Shown here: positions 53,184 through 61,957 of the stretch, in pieces
Numbering within the stretch: the stretch's first letter is position 1
How the letters are laid out: every line of letters begins with the position of its first letter
DNA from: Halovivax asiaticus JCM 14624
Lineage (GTDB): Archaea > Halobacteriota > Halobacteria > Halobacteriales > Natrialbaceae
Assembly (NCBI RefSeq): GCF_000337515.1
Contig: NZ_AOIQ01000017.1
Location: 115,303-179,302 of the forward strand
Reading direction: 5' to 3'
DNA length: 64,000 bases
Notes under the pieces: generated by a model
Seen by the model: the letters and a program-made list of their open reading frames with translations, nothing else
The model's database searches: none
Told to the model about the DNA's origin: nothing
Made by a program: the position numbers and the translations under genes

Positions 53184-53656
53184 TCACCGCCGTCGACACG
53201 AACGCGCTTCTCGCGCTGTTGTACGACGACGAACACGCCGGTACGAGCGAAACTGAACTCCGACGAGCGTACCGAGACGGCCGAGTCGTCACGACGCCGA
53301 TCGTGTACGCCGAACTCGCCGGAGATGGCCACTTCGATACCGCGTCCGACCTCGATCGGTTTCTCTCCGATCTCAGTATTCAACTCGTCGAGCCGTCACG
53401 GGCGGCGTCGTACCGGGCGGGTGATCGATTCCGGGAGTACACGACTCGTCGGCCCGACGGACTTCAATGCCCGGCTTGTGGGGCGGAACAGATCGTCCAG
53501 TGTGAATCGTGTCGGGAGGAACTCACACCGCGCCGGCACATCGCCGCGGACTTCGTCATCGGTGGTCACGCAGCAGCGGACGCCGATGCGCTGATTAGCT
53601 TCGATACTGCGTTCTACCGGACCTACTTTCCGGAACTAACCGTCCATCCCGCCTGA
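53180..53656 (+). CDS. vapC: VapC-type PIN-domain toxin with zinc-knuckle insertion
   Basis: A 158-residue PIN-domain RNase toxin. Acidic active-site residues are D6 (AVDTNALLALL), E45 (VYAELAG), D124 (AADFVIGGHA) and D142 (ALISFDTAFY). Between the third and fourth core segments is an insertion with C97, C100, C108 and C111 (CPACGAEQIVQCESC), a small zinc knuckle that is absent from standard VapC. The insertion sits next to D124 and may shape substrate RNA choice. The toxin starts at GTG 53180 inside the antitoxin's stop. Confidence 0.9.
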   Translation: MITAVDTNALLALLYDDEHAGTSETELRRAYRDGRVVTTPIVYAELAGDGHFDTASDLDRFLSDLSIQLVEPSRAASYRAGDRFREYTTRRPDGLQCPACGAEQIVQCESCREELTPRRHIAADFVIGGHAAADADALISFDTAFYRTYFPELTVHPA

Positions 53657-53899
53657 CTTCGTTTCGGGTCTTCACACGGCCGCGGGCACCGCCCTCGCCG
53701 TGATCACAGCTGAGCCGTTCGCATTTCCGCGTTTTTCGCGCCTTCGATGCTCCGACCCCGTCTCCTCAGTCGCCTCCTTCTCCCGCTCCGCGGCTCCCGG
53801 CGGTCGCCGCTCCGCCTCGAGGATTTCGCTTCGCTCACGGGTCGTACCTCCCCGTTCGCACCACCGAGGTTCTCACGTCCGTTCGAACCTCGCACTCGC
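53657..53899. other. Intergenic region between vapC and serS (convergent)
   Basis: About 240 bp with haloarchaeal repeat-like composition (GATTTCGCTTCGCTCACGG at 53821-53839 and similar short words) between the ends of two convergent genes. No terminator stem of good quality and no gene are visible. Confidence 0.3.
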
Positions 53900-55270
53900 T
53901 CAATCCTCGCCCAGCGCGCTCTCGCCGACCGTATCGTGCCCCTCGATGACCTCCTGGCCGCCCATGTAGGGGCGCAGGGCCTCGGGAACGGTGATCGTGC
54001 CGTCGTCGTTCTGGTAGTACTCCATGATGGCGACCATCACGCGCGGGACGGCGACGCCGGAGCCGTTCAAGGTGTGGACGTACTCGGCCGACTCGTGGCG
54101 TTCGGGGCGGTACTGGATGCCCGCGCGGCGGGCCTGGAAGTCTTCGAAGTTCGAGACCGACGAGACCTCGAGCCAGCGCCCGCCCTCCGCGGGACCGTCG
54201 TCCATGTCGTCGCCCGGCGCCCAAACCTCGATGTCGTACTTCTTCGCCTGGGTGAAGCCGAGGTCGCCGGTGCACATCTCGAGGATGCGATAGGGTAGTT
54301 CGAGCCGGTGGAGGACCTCCTCGGCCTCCGCAACGAGGCCCTCGAAGCGGTCGTAACTCTCCTCCGGGCGGACGAAATTGACGAGTTCGACCTTGTTGAA
54401 CTGGTGGACGCGGACGTAGCCGCGAGTTTCGGTACCGTGTTCGCCGGCCTCGCGTCGGAAGTTCGGGGAGTAGGCGGCGTACTTCAGCGGGAGATCCTCG
54501 TCGACGAAGATCTCGTCGCGGTGCATGTTGGTGACCGGCACCTCCGCGGTCGGCAGGAGCCAGAGGTCATCGTCGTCGTACGGCTCGTCGTTGTCCGCCC
54601 CGAGGCGGTAGGCGTCCTCGGTGAACTTCGGGAACTGGCCGGTCCCACGCATCGAGGCCGAGTTGACCGGGATCGGTGGGAGCACGTCGACGTAGCCGTT
54701 CTCGCGGTGGACATCGAGGAAGAACTGGATCAGCGCGTGCTCCAGTCGGGCGCCGTCCCCTCTGAGGAACTGGAAGCCGCCGCCCGAGACTTTTGCGCCG
54801 CGCTCGAAGTCGATCAGTTCCAGGTCCTCACCGATATCGTAGTGAGAAACGACTTCGTCGGGAAGATCGCGCAGCTCGTCGAAGCCTTCGCGCCGGCGCT
54901 CGACGTTCTCGCTCTCGTCTTCCCCGACGGGGACTTCGTCGGCGGGGATCTGGGGGAGCCGGAGGAGTCCCTCTTCGAGTTCGGCTTCGAGGACATCCGC
55001 TCGCTGCTCTACCTCCTCGAGTTTGGCTTTGAGTTCGTTCGAGCGCTCGATGGCGGCCTCGGCTTCTTCGTCTTTGCCGTCCCGTTTCAGTTCGCCGATC
55101 TGCTGGCTCACCTGATTACGATCGTGGCGGAGGTCGTCGCCGCGGGCTTTGAGCTCGCGCCACTCCTCGTCGACTGCGAGGAGCCGGTCGAGGTCGAGAT
55201 CGACCCCTTTGTTCGCCAGCGCTGTGCGTACCTCATCGGGGTGTTCGCGCACGTAGGTCCGATCGAGCAT
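53900..55270 (-). CDS. serS: Seryl-tRNA synthetase
   Basis: A 456-residue class II synthetase of the common (bacterial/eukaryotic) SerRS type. The N-terminal coiled-coil arm that grips the tRNA-Ser long variable arm spans about 27-105 (LKARGDDLRHDRNQVSQQIG, EEAEAAIERSNELKAKLEEV). The catalytic domain has motif 2 AYSPNFRREAGEHGTETRGY, followed by RVHQFNKVELVNFV, the serine-binding segment MCTGDLGFTQAKKYDIEVWA and motif 3 near NGSGVAVPRVMVAIMEYY. The ATG at 55270 gives the normal N-terminus MLDRTYVREHP. The window also encodes a tRNA-Ser. Confidence 0.97.
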   Translation of the reverse strand: MLDRTYVREHPDEVRTALANKGVDLDLDRLLAVDEEWRELKARGDDLRHDRNQVSQQIGELKRDGKDEEAEAAIERSNELKAKLEEVEQRADVLEAELEEGLLRLPQIPADEVPVGEDESENVERRREGFDELRDLPDEVVSHYDIGEDLELIDFERGAKVSGGGFQFLRGDGARLEHALIQFFLDVHRENGYVDVLPPIPVNSASMRGTGQFPKFTEDAYRLGADNDEPYDDDDLWLLPTAEVPVTNMHRDEIFVDEDLPLKYAAYSPNFRREAGEHGTETRGYVRVHQFNKVELVNFVRPEESYDRFEGLVAEAEEVLHRLELPYRILEMCTGDLGFTQAKKYDIEVWAPGDDMDDGPAEGGRWLEVSSVSNFEDFQARRAGIQYRPERHESAEYVHTLNGSGVAVPRVMVAIMEYYQNDDGTITVPEALRPYMGGQEVIEGHDTVGESALGED

Positions 55271-55452
55271 TCGTTGTATGGTGGTTCCGGACGCCTCGCC
55301 TAAATCGTATCGGAACATATGACGCGTGCGCGAGCCGTGATCGATGTCGCTCCGGCTGTCGCCGATCGGACGAATGCCGTGTCCACGGCGGTTCGTGGGA
55401 CCGATCGCGCCGAGCCGAATCGTTATTGGGCTCCCCCGCCCATCCCTCCGCT

Positions 55453-56166
55453 ATGGACGAACATCTCGCCGCGTTGCTCGATGGCAACGACGAGCACGTC
55501 GAACAGGTCCCCGATGGAACGTTCGAGGCGGTGCAGGACGGGCAGGAACCAGACGTCGTCTCCGTCTGCTGTTCGGATTCGCGGGTCTCCCAGGAGGGAA
55601 TGTGGCACGTCGACGAGCCGGGGGAGCACTTCACGGCGAGCAACATCGGCAACCAGGTCTGGGACGCCGACGTCGGCGAACGGATCGTCAACGGGAGCGT
55701 CCTGTACCCGATCCACCACTGCGGGACGGAGGCGGTGGCGGTCGTGGGCCACACCGGTTGCGGCGCGGTGACTGCGGCCTACGACGTCGTCCGCGGCGAA
55801 CCGGCGCCGCGCCCGCTCGGCGTCTCGAAGCTCGTCGAACTACTCGTTCCCGTCGTCGAGGCCGGGCTGACTGACGAGCGCGTCGATGCGGCCACCGACG
55901 GGACGCCGGCCGATGGGGTCGACGAGGCGACCGTTCGCGATCAACTCGTCGAGTACAACGTCCACACCCAGATCGACTTCCTGCTCGATGCGCCGGAGAT
56001 TCCGGACGACGTCTCCGTCTACGGGTTCGTCTACGATTTCCACGGCACGTACGGGTCGGAACTCGGCCGGACGCGCCTCGTCAACGTCGACGGCGCAACC
56101 GATCCGGCCTCGATTCGCGACTCGCTTTCGGCCTCGTATCACGACGCCGTCGCGACGCTCCTGTAA
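55453..56166 (+). CDS. Beta-carbonic anhydrase
   Basis: A 237-residue zinc enzyme interconverting CO2 and bicarbonate. Zinc ligands are C40 (VCCSDSRVSQ, with the D42-R44 dyad), H100 and C103 (VVGHTGCGAVTAAY). IGNQVW and the C-terminal DDVSVYGFVYDFHGTYGSEL complete the family pattern. CGTTATTGG about 28 bp upstream of ATG 55453 may be the TATA element, giving a leaderless start. Confidence 0.94.
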   Translation: MDEHLAALLDGNDEHVEQVPDGTFEAVQDGQEPDVVSVCCSDSRVSQEGMWHVDEPGEHFTASNIGNQVWDADVGERIVNGSVLYPIHHCGTEAVAVVGHTGCGAVTAAYDVVRGEPAPRPLGVSKLVELLVPVVEAGLTDERVDAATDGTPADGVDEATVRDQLVEYNVHTQIDFLLDAPEIPDDVSVYGFVYDFHGTYGSELGRTRLVNVDGATDPASIRDSLSASYHDAVATLL

Positions 56167-56272
56167 CCGGTCACGGATCGCTCGGTGGGTCGAACGCTGT
56201 CAGAAAACCGCCAACACCGTGTCGCTCGGTCGCCACGGTTATCACGCCGTCTCGCCTAGCAACCTACGTCAA

Positions 56273-56497
56273 ATGCGTCGCCTCTTCGACTCGGATCTGG
56301 CGTTTTACGCCGCCGTCGGTGTCTTCATCACCGCACTCTTCCTCGTCGGGCTGGCTATCCTGGCGGCCCTCAACCCCGACGGCATCGGAACGAGAGAACT
56401 GGGTGGCTTCGTCGTCGGCTTCGGCCTGTTCATGGTCTCGTACGTGACCGCGATGGTTATCTATCGGCTGGTCCCCGACGATATCGACGCGTCGTGA
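56273..56497 (+). CDS. Small two-helix membrane protein
   Basis: A 74-residue protein with two membrane helices (FYAAVGVFITALFLVGLAIL and GGFVVGFGLFMVSYVTAMVI) joined by a short loop, and a short acidic tail. The ATG at 56273 lies about 35 bp after ACGGTTATCAC, a possible TATA element. Function unknown. Confidence 0.72.
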   Translation: MRRLFDSDLAFYAAVGVFITALFLVGLAILAALNPDGIGTRELGGFVVGFGLFMVSYVTAMVIYRLVPDDIDAS

Positions 56498-56615
56498 TCG
56501 GCGATGGGAGGGACGTTCAGCCGTCAATTGAAGTCTAGGTGCTTCTGGCGCCTGTTTTTTCGGCATTGTGGGAGTCGGAAGTGTTATGAGTGCTGCCCCC
56601 GTCTATTCGAGCGCA

Positions 56616-56810
56616 ATGGCGAAAGGAACCGTTGATTTCTTCAACGACACTGGCGGCTACGGATTCATCGAGACTGAGGACGCGGACGACGACGTGTTCT
56701 TCCACATGGAAGACATCGGCGGCCCGGACCTTGAGGAAGGACAGGAACTCGAGTTCGAGATCGAGCAGGCCCCCAAGGGCCCGCGCGCAACGAACGTCGA
56801 GCGCCTGTAA
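56616..56810 (+). CDS. cspA: Cold-shock domain protein
   Basis: A 64-residue cold-shock protein that binds single-stranded RNA/DNA. RNP1-like DTGGYGFIETED and RNP2-like DDVFFHMEDI are both present, with the start MAKGTVDFFND and end KGPRATNVERL. The ATG at 56616 is the family start; an in-frame extension to 56568 is not supported. Confidence 0.95.
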   Translation: MAKGTVDFFNDTGGYGFIETEDADDDVFFHMEDIGGPDLEEGQELEFEIEQAPKGPRATNVERL

Positions 56811-56863
56811 GGCGAATTCGCTGAGGTATCGACTCTTGACTGCAGCACTTACCCTTCTGAGCG

Positions 56864-56919
56864 ACGGCTGTCCCACTGTGGCGCCCACCACCCCGAGCTA
56901 CGGCCGTCCCACTGTGGCG
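56864..56919 (+). repeat. Two-copy direct repeat downstream of cspA
   Basis: ACGGCTGTCCCACTGTGGCG (56864-56883) recurs as ACGGCCGTCCCACTGTGGCG (56900-56919), 19 of 20 bases identical, spaced 36 bp start to start. It lies between cspA and the cupin gene. Two copies only, so it is not an array. Confidence 0.6.
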
Positions 56920-57008
56920 ACGCACTACCCACTGCCACGGCCCTGCGATCCCATCGGACAGCCCGCGAAATCGATCGATCTTTTGACGGTGGCCACCGAC
57001 GCCCACAT

Positions 57009-57374
57009 ATGAGCGAGCCGGTCATCCGAGGTGCGGACGACATCGAGTACGAATCGGTCGACGCTGCCGACGGCCTGGCGAAGGGCGTCCTGATCGCCGA
57101 GGACCACGGTGCGCCGAATTTCGCGATCCGCCGATTTACCCTCGATGCGGGCGCCGAGGTGCCAAAACACACGAACGACGTCGAGCACGAGCAGTACGTC
57201 CTCGCTGGCGAGTACGTCGTCGGTATCGGCGACGAGGAACACACCGTCTCGGCCGGTGATTCGCTGCTGATTCCGGCTGGCGTCCCGCACTGGTACCGGA
57301 ACGAGGGCGACCAGGACGGCGCGTTCCTCTGTGCGGTTCCAAACGGTGACGACGCGATCGAACTGATCGAGTGA
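57009..57374 (+). CDS. Cupin domain protein
   Basis: A 121-residue single-cupin protein: IRRFTLDAGAEVPKHTNDVE and HEQYVLAGEYVVGIGDEEH carry the first metal motif, and DSLLIPAGVPHWYRNEGDQD the second. It ends AFLCAVPNGDDAIELIE. Metal-dependent isomerase, dioxygenase or ligand-binding roles are possible. A degraded copy of its 3' end lies at 58712 on the far side of the aldo/keto reductase gene. GATCTTTTG about 30 bp upstream of the ATG may be the promoter. Confidence 0.92.
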   Translation: MSEPVIRGADDIEYESVDAADGLAKGVLIAEDHGAPNFAIRRFTLDAGAEVPKHTNDVEHEQYVLAGEYVVGIGDEEHTVSAGDSLLIPAGVPHWYRNEGDQDGAFLCAVPNGDDAIELIE

Positions 57375-57548
57375 GCAGGAGCGACGCGAGAAGTGAATCG
57401 TCGACAACGCATCGTGGGATCGCTGGGTACCCTCGGCCTGCTACTGATTTCCCGTCTCGATCCCGAGGCGCCGTCGCCGAACTGCGCGGGTGGCTGATCG
57501 GGATTCGTCGGGTCACGTCGTCAGCGACCACGTTGTGACTGTTGCCGA
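57375..57548. other. Convergent intergenic region
   Basis: About 170 bp between the ends of the cupin and aldo/keto reductase genes. No gene, repeat or clear terminator stem seen. Confidence 0.25.
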
Positions 57549-58526
57549 TCAGTCGTGCCCGGAGACCGGTACGGGTTCGTAGGGTTCTTCCAGGTACGCC
57601 TGGTCGCTCGCCGAAAGGTCGATCTCGAGCGCTTCGACGGCCTGCTCTAGATGCTCGACGCTCGTCGTCCCGACGATCGGCGCGTCGACGGCGTCCTGGT
57701 GGAGCAGCCACGCCAGCGCGATCTGGGCCATCGTCACACCCTTCTCGGCGGCCAGCTCCGCGACGCGCTCGTTGATCTCCGTCCCGCTGCCCTCGCGATA
57801 GGGGTGTTCGTACATGTGCTCTTCCGTCTCGCCGCGTGTGGTCGCGTCGATCTCCTCGTGTGGTCGGGTGAGATAGCCCCGGGCGAGGGGGCTCCAGGGC
57901 ATGACCCCGACGTCTTCTCGCTCGCAGAGGGGCAACATCTCCCGTTCCTCCTCGCGGTAGACGAGGTTGTAGTGGTTCTGCATCGTCTGGAAGTGCTCCA
58001 GCCCCTGTCGATCGCTCGTGTGGAGGGCGTCGGCGAACTGGTAGGTCCACATCGAGGACGCGCCGGCGTAGCGGATCTGCCCGCGCCGGACGGCGTCTTC
58101 GAGTGCTCGGAGCGTCTCCTCGATGGGGGTATCGTCGTCCCAGCGGTGGATCTGGTAGAGGTCGATCGTGTCCATCCCCAGGCGCTCCAGCGAGCGCTCG
58201 AGTTCCTGCTCGATCGCCTTCCGGGAGAGCCCGCCGGAGTTCGGATTCGACTCGTCCATCTGGAAGTAGCACTTCGACGCGACGACCTGCTGGTCGCGGT
58301 CGTACTCCGCGAGGACGTCCCCGAGCACGCGCTCGGACTCCCCATCGGAGTACATGTTCGCGGTGTCGAAGAAATTGATCCCCAGGTCGATCGCTCGCTC
58401 GATGATCTCGTGGGACTCCTCCTCACCGAGGACCCACTCCCGCCAGTCGCTCGTCCCGAAGCTCATACAGCCCAGGCACAGTCGGCTAACCTCCACGCCC
58501 GTCGAGCCGAGGGTGGTGTACTCCAT
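57549..58526 (-). CDS. Aldo/keto reductase
   Basis: A 325-residue NADPH-dependent oxidoreductase with the (beta/alpha)8 fold. The catalytic tetrad is visible: D near INFFDTANMYSDG, Y in the same motif, K in VVASKCYF and H in DLYQIHRWDD. MPWSPLARGYLTRP is the NADPH-binding loop and IVGTTSVEHLEQAVEAL the C-terminal phosphate-binding part. It resembles the YajO/voltage-gated potassium-channel-beta-like subgroup. It reduces aldehydes or ketones; the substrate is unknown. GAGTATTTTGAGG lies about 30 bp upstream. Confidence 0.95.
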   Translation of the reverse strand: MEYTTLGSTGVEVSRLCLGCMSFGTSDWREWVLGEEESHEIIERAIDLGINFFDTANMYSDGESERVLGDVLAEYDRDQQVVASKCYFQMDESNPNSGGLSRKAIEQELERSLERLGMDTIDLYQIHRWDDDTPIEETLRALEDAVRRGQIRYAGASSMWTYQFADALHTSDRQGLEHFQTMQNHYNLVYREEEREMLPLCEREDVGVMPWSPLARGYLTRPHEEIDATTRGETEEHMYEHPYREGSGTEINERVAELAAEKGVTMAQIALAWLLHQDAVDAPIVGTTSVEHLEQAVEALEIDLSASDQAYLEEPYEPVPVSGHD

Positions 58527-58711
58527 GCACGAGCTATCGCTTCTACCCTCAAAATACTCCGGGTGTCGGCGAGTGCGAGCGGGTTCGGACCCTGAGCGAA
58601 GCGACTGCGGGATCAGATGGGGTGCGAAACGATCGTTCCCCGACGCGACGGAGCCAGCACCCGAGGGCGGATGCCGCCATCGAGGCGGCGGTGGGCTGTC
58701 TCAACTCGACA

Positions 58712-58783
58712 GACGGCGACGAAGACGGCGCGTTCCTCTGTGCGGTTCCCAACGGTGACGATGCGATCGAACTGATCGAGTAG
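58712..58783 (+). pseudogene. Truncated copy of the upstream cupin gene's 3' end
   Basis: This 72-nt stretch encodes EDGAFLCAVPNGDDAIELIE and a stop, nearly identical to the last 20 codons of the cupin gene at 57009-57374 (stop TAG here, TGA there). Sequence upstream does not continue the similarity, so only the 3' end was copied or has survived. The two copies flank the aldo/keto reductase gene in the same orientation. Confidence 0.8.
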
Positions 58784-58837
58784 TCGATGGCCGCCGCTTC
58801 CCGAGCCTTGATGGCGCCTCCCTCTCGAGTCAGTAGC

Positions 58838-60928
58838 ATGCGTACCCCGACAGGTTCCGACCCGCCGGCGACCGAGCGGGACCCGGTTATCGAGGAACTG
58901 CACGGCGAGGAGATCACGGATCCCTACCGCTGGCTCGAGGGCAGCGACGAGGCCGTGAGCGAGTGGGAGGATGCCCAGAACGCCTACACCGATCAGTTCG
59001 TCGAGACCGATCGCCGCGAGAGCCTCAGGCCGCAGTTCGAGCGCGTCGCCGAGCACGCGACCTACCAGTTGCCGGTCGCCCGCGGCGGGCGGTACTTCCA
59101 GCTGATCGAGGCAGCGGACGCCGATCAACCCCGGCTGACCGTGCGCACCGAACGGGACGCCGAGCCGCGAACCCTGGTCGACCCGACCGAGTTCGGCGAG
59201 ACGGTCTCACTGGGCTGGTTCGTCCCTGATCCGGACGGTGAACGCGTCGTCTACGGGTTGATGGACGGTGGAACCGAAGAGTTCGATTTGCGCGTGCTCG
59301 ACGTCGAGCGCGGCGCGGTTATCGACCGGGTCGACGACGTCGGGCGCTGCGGCGAGTTCTCGGTCGCGTGGCAGGGGAACGGCTTCTACTACCAGCAGAC
59401 CGGGAGCGCGGCCGACGACGAACTGCTCGAGAAGGCGATTCGGTACCACGAGATCGGCGACGACGGTGCGGACCGCCTCGTCACCGAGGCCATTCCGGAA
59501 CGTCGCTGGCCGCAGGTCCAGGTCGACCGCGAGACTGGGCTGGTTCTGGTCTCGCTTGGCGAACTGGCTTCGGACACGGAGCTGTACGTGCTCGAGGACG
59601 ACGAGCTGGTCCCGTTGGTCACCGATGTCGACGCCTCGCTCGAACTGTTGGCACACGAGGGGCGGGTCTTCCTCCTGACGAACCACGACGCGCCGCGATT
59701 CCGGCTTCTCGGTATCGACGCCGCGGCCCTCGCTGACGGGGGCGCCGCCGAACTTCCGTCCGATTCGACGGGCCTGGACGCGTTCGAGCCCGTCGTTCCC
59801 GAGAGTGACGACGTCCTGTTCGACGTCGCGCCGGCCGGCGGCGGACTGGCCATCCACCGGATCCGCGAGGCCCGTTCGGTCGTCTCCCTTCACGACGCTG
59901 ACGGCACCGAACGCCACGAACTGGCCCTGCCCGAGTATGCCGGGGTCGGTCGCGGCGCCCTCGGTGGCAGCGCGGACATGGACGAGGCGTTCCTCGCGCT
60001 CCAGACGTTCGACCGGCCGTCGAGCATCGTCCACGTCGACGCTGGACCCGGGGCGGGGCCCGACGACTGGACCGTCGTTCAGGAACCCGACCTCCCGGCG
60101 GAACTCGACCCGCGGGCGGAGCTTTCCCTCACCGTCGAGCGTCTGTGGGTCGACTCGACGGACGGAGCGACGGTACCAGTGTACGTGGTCCATCGCGCCG
60201 ATCTCGATCCCGATGGCGACGCGCCGACGATCCTGTACGGCTACGGTGGCTTCCGGATCCCGCTCTTGCCGAGCTTCGACGCGTATCGGCTGCCGTTCCT
60301 GGCCGACGGTGGCGTCTTCGCCGTCGCCTGCCTGCGCGGCGGCCTCGAGTTCGGCGAGGCGTGGCACGAGGCCGGTCACCGCGCGCAGAAGACCCATACC
60401 TTCGACGACTTCGAGGCCGCGGGCGAGGCGCTGATCGAAGAGGGGTACACGAACTCGGATCGGCTGGCTGCCTGGGGTGGCTCGAACGGCGGCCTGCTCG
60501 TCGGTGCAGCGATCACGCGCCGGCCCGAACTCTTCGGCGCTGCTATCTGTGCGGTGCCGCTGCTCGACATGCTTCGCTTCCACGAATTCCTGCTCGGGGC
60601 GACCTGGACGCCGGAGTACGGCTCGCCGGACGACCCCGAGGAGTTCGCGTGGCTCCGCGAGTACTCGCCGTACCACAACGTCGAGGAGACGGCGTACCCG
60701 GCGACGCTCTTCCAGACGGCCGCCGGCGATACGCGGGTCCACCCATCTCACGCCCGAAAGATGACCGCCCGCGTTCAGCACGCCACGACCGGTGACGCCC
60801 CGATCTGCTTCCGCGGCGACGAAGGGACGGGTCACGGTGCCGGGACCGCGACCTCCATCCAGATCGAACAGCAACTGGACAGGTGGACGTTCGTCTTCGA
60901 GATGCTCGACGTGGGCGGCGAGGAGTAG
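58838..60928 (+). CDS. Prolyl oligopeptidase family serine peptidase (S9A)
   Basis: A 696-residue S9A peptidase that cleaves short peptides, typically after proline. An N-terminal and propeller region (about 1-420; DPYRWLEGSDEAVSEWEDAQ is the S9A signature) caps an alpha/beta-hydrolase domain. The catalytic Ser is S549 in AWGGSNGGLLVGA. The Asp lies in AAGDTRVHPSHARKM and the His in the C-terminal GTGHGAGTAT. GYGGFRIPLLPSF precedes the active site. No signal peptide is seen, so it is cytoplasmic. ATG 58838 fits the family start better than the in-frame ATG at 58787. Confidence 0.95.
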   Translation: MRTPTGSDPPATERDPVIEELHGEEITDPYRWLEGSDEAVSEWEDAQNAYTDQFVETDRRESLRPQFERVAEHATYQLPVARGGRYFQLIEAADADQPRLTVRTERDAEPRTLVDPTEFGETVSLGWFVPDPDGERVVYGLMDGGTEEFDLRVLDVERGAVIDRVDDVGRCGEFSVAWQGNGFYYQQTGSAADDELLEKAIRYHEIGDDGADRLVTEAIPERRWPQVQVDRETGLVLVSLGELASDTELYVLEDDELVPLVTDVDASLELLAHEGRVFLLTNHDAPRFRLLGIDAAALADGGAAELPSDSTGLDAFEPVVPESDDVLFDVAPAGGGLAIHRIREARSVVSLHDADGTERHELALPEYAGVGRGALGGSADMDEAFLALQTFDRPSSIVHVDAGPGAGPDDWTVVQEPDLPAELDPRAELSLTVERLWVDSTDGATVPVYVVHRADLDPDGDAPTILYGYGGFRIPLLPSFDAYRLPFLADGGVFAVACLRGGLEFGEAWHEAGHRAQKTHTFDDFEAAGEALIEEGYTNSDRLAAWGGSNGGLLVGAAITRRPELFGAAICAVPLLDMLRFHEFLLGATWTPEYGSPDDPEEFAWLREYSPYHNVEETAYPATLFQTAAGDTRVHPSHARKMTARVQHATTGDAPICFRGDEGTGHGAGTATSIQIEQQLDRWTFVFEMLDVGGEE

Positions 60929-60965
60929 ATCGTCGACACCGACGATCGACCGCTTGTCGAGCGCG

Positions 60966-61955
60966 TTACTGCGCGTCCGACTCGTCCAGATAGGCTCGAA
61001 TCCGTTCCTCGCCGACGTGATCCAGGAGCCGGTCGTAGCCTCGCTGGGTTCGGTCCTCGACGGCCGCCGGGTCGCAGTACGCCTGCGAGAGCCGATCGAC
61101 GTCGGCTGCGCGGAGGGCCGCGAGTTGCGCTTCCCCGAGCCCATGATCGTCTGGCACGCGTTCATCGAAGTACGATCGCCAGTGCTCCCGACGCTCGTCC
61201 GCGGGGAGTTCCGCGGCACGCCGGAACCAGTCCCAGTAGTCGGCGACGGGTTCGGGATAGCCTTGCTCACGGCGACGGTCCGTAATGAGCGATCTGGCAA
61301 CGTGGCCGCCCTGGCCGGCAGCGGTGACGACCTGCGTGTCGCGATCGCCGTTCGGCGAGGCGACGTACAGGCCATCGATCGGCGTCCGACCGTCTTCGGC
61401 GGGGTAGTCCGGGTCGAAGTACTCGGTCGACTCGCCGTCTCGTTCGAACGTCCGAAACATCGCGTCGTCGTCATCGAGCGGTCGAAGGTAGTCGCCGCCG
61501 TAGCGCGTCGCTGTGAGCACGTGCGCCGCCCTGGCCTGCTGGCCATCCTGCGTCTCGACGACGAAGCGCGGGGGCTGTGGGTTCTCGACCGGTTCGCCGC
61601 CTGCGGTATCGCCGTCACCGTCGGCGTCGGCCGAGCGCTCGACGGCGGTAACCATGTCGTCGACGAGTTCACACCCCGCTTTCCTCGCGTGGTCGTGGAT
61701 CAGGTCGGCGAACGTCTCGACGTCGATTCCGGCGGGAAAGCCGAGGTAGTTCTCGAGGAAGGCGCATCGCTGGAGCGAGGAGTTGCCTCGGTCGAAGATG
61801 ACGGTGTCGAGGCCGTATCGTGCCGTGAAGACGCCGGCCGCGCAGCCGGCCGGGCCACCGCCCACGATGACGACGTCGTAGTCTGGCGACGTGGTCTCGT
61901 CCTTCGTCGAACCGTCGGCGGTGTCCCCCGCCGTACCGTCCTGAGGTTCGTCCAT
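60966..61955 (-). CDS. Thioredoxin-reductase-like FAD oxidoreductase without the CxxC pair
   Basis: A 329-residue flavoprotein. The FAD loop is DVVIVGGGPAGCAAGVFTAR (GGGPAG at 32-37). DTQVVTAAGQGGHVARSLI is the C-terminal FAD segment. Thioredoxin reductases carry a redox CxxC between these, but only isolated cysteines such as C64 (RCAFLENYLGFPAG) are present. It starts 2 bp after the stop of the siderophore-binding protein, so both form an operon under the iron operator at 63078. A reductase releasing iron from siderophores is the natural inference; a siderophore-tailoring oxidase is an alternative. An 80-residue helical tail (HWRSYFDERVPDDHG and after) is extra. Confidence 0.85.
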   Translation of the reverse strand: MDEPQDGTAGDTADGSTKDETTSPDYDVVIVGGGPAGCAAGVFTARYGLDTVIFDRGNSSLQRCAFLENYLGFPAGIDVETFADLIHDHARKAGCELVDDMVTAVERSADADGDGDTAGGEPVENPQPPRFVVETQDGQQARAAHVLTATRYGGDYLRPLDDDDAMFRTFERDGESTEYFDPDYPAEDGRTPIDGLYVASPNGDRDTQVVTAAGQGGHVARSLITDRRREQGYPEPVADYWDWFRRAAELPADERREHWRSYFDERVPDDHGLGEAQLAALRAADVDRLSQAYCDPAAVEDRTQRGYDRLLDHVGEERIRAYLDESDAQ

Positions 61956-61957
61956 CG

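Noticed and set aside
55283..55312. Iron operator in the serS promoter (GCCTAAAT)
   Set aside because: Only one half-site is present and the other arm lacks the TTAGG partner; the AT-rich part is explained by the TATA element.
56864..56919. A CRISPR array
   Set aside because: Two copies of a 20-bp repeat with a 16-bp gap, no further units and no cas genes.
59207..61672. An 821-codon minus-strand open frame crossing the prolyl oligopeptidase gene and into the FAD enzyme gene
   Set aside because: Both covered genes have clear catalytic motifs in their own frames; the long frame is Arg/Ser-rich shadow sequence.
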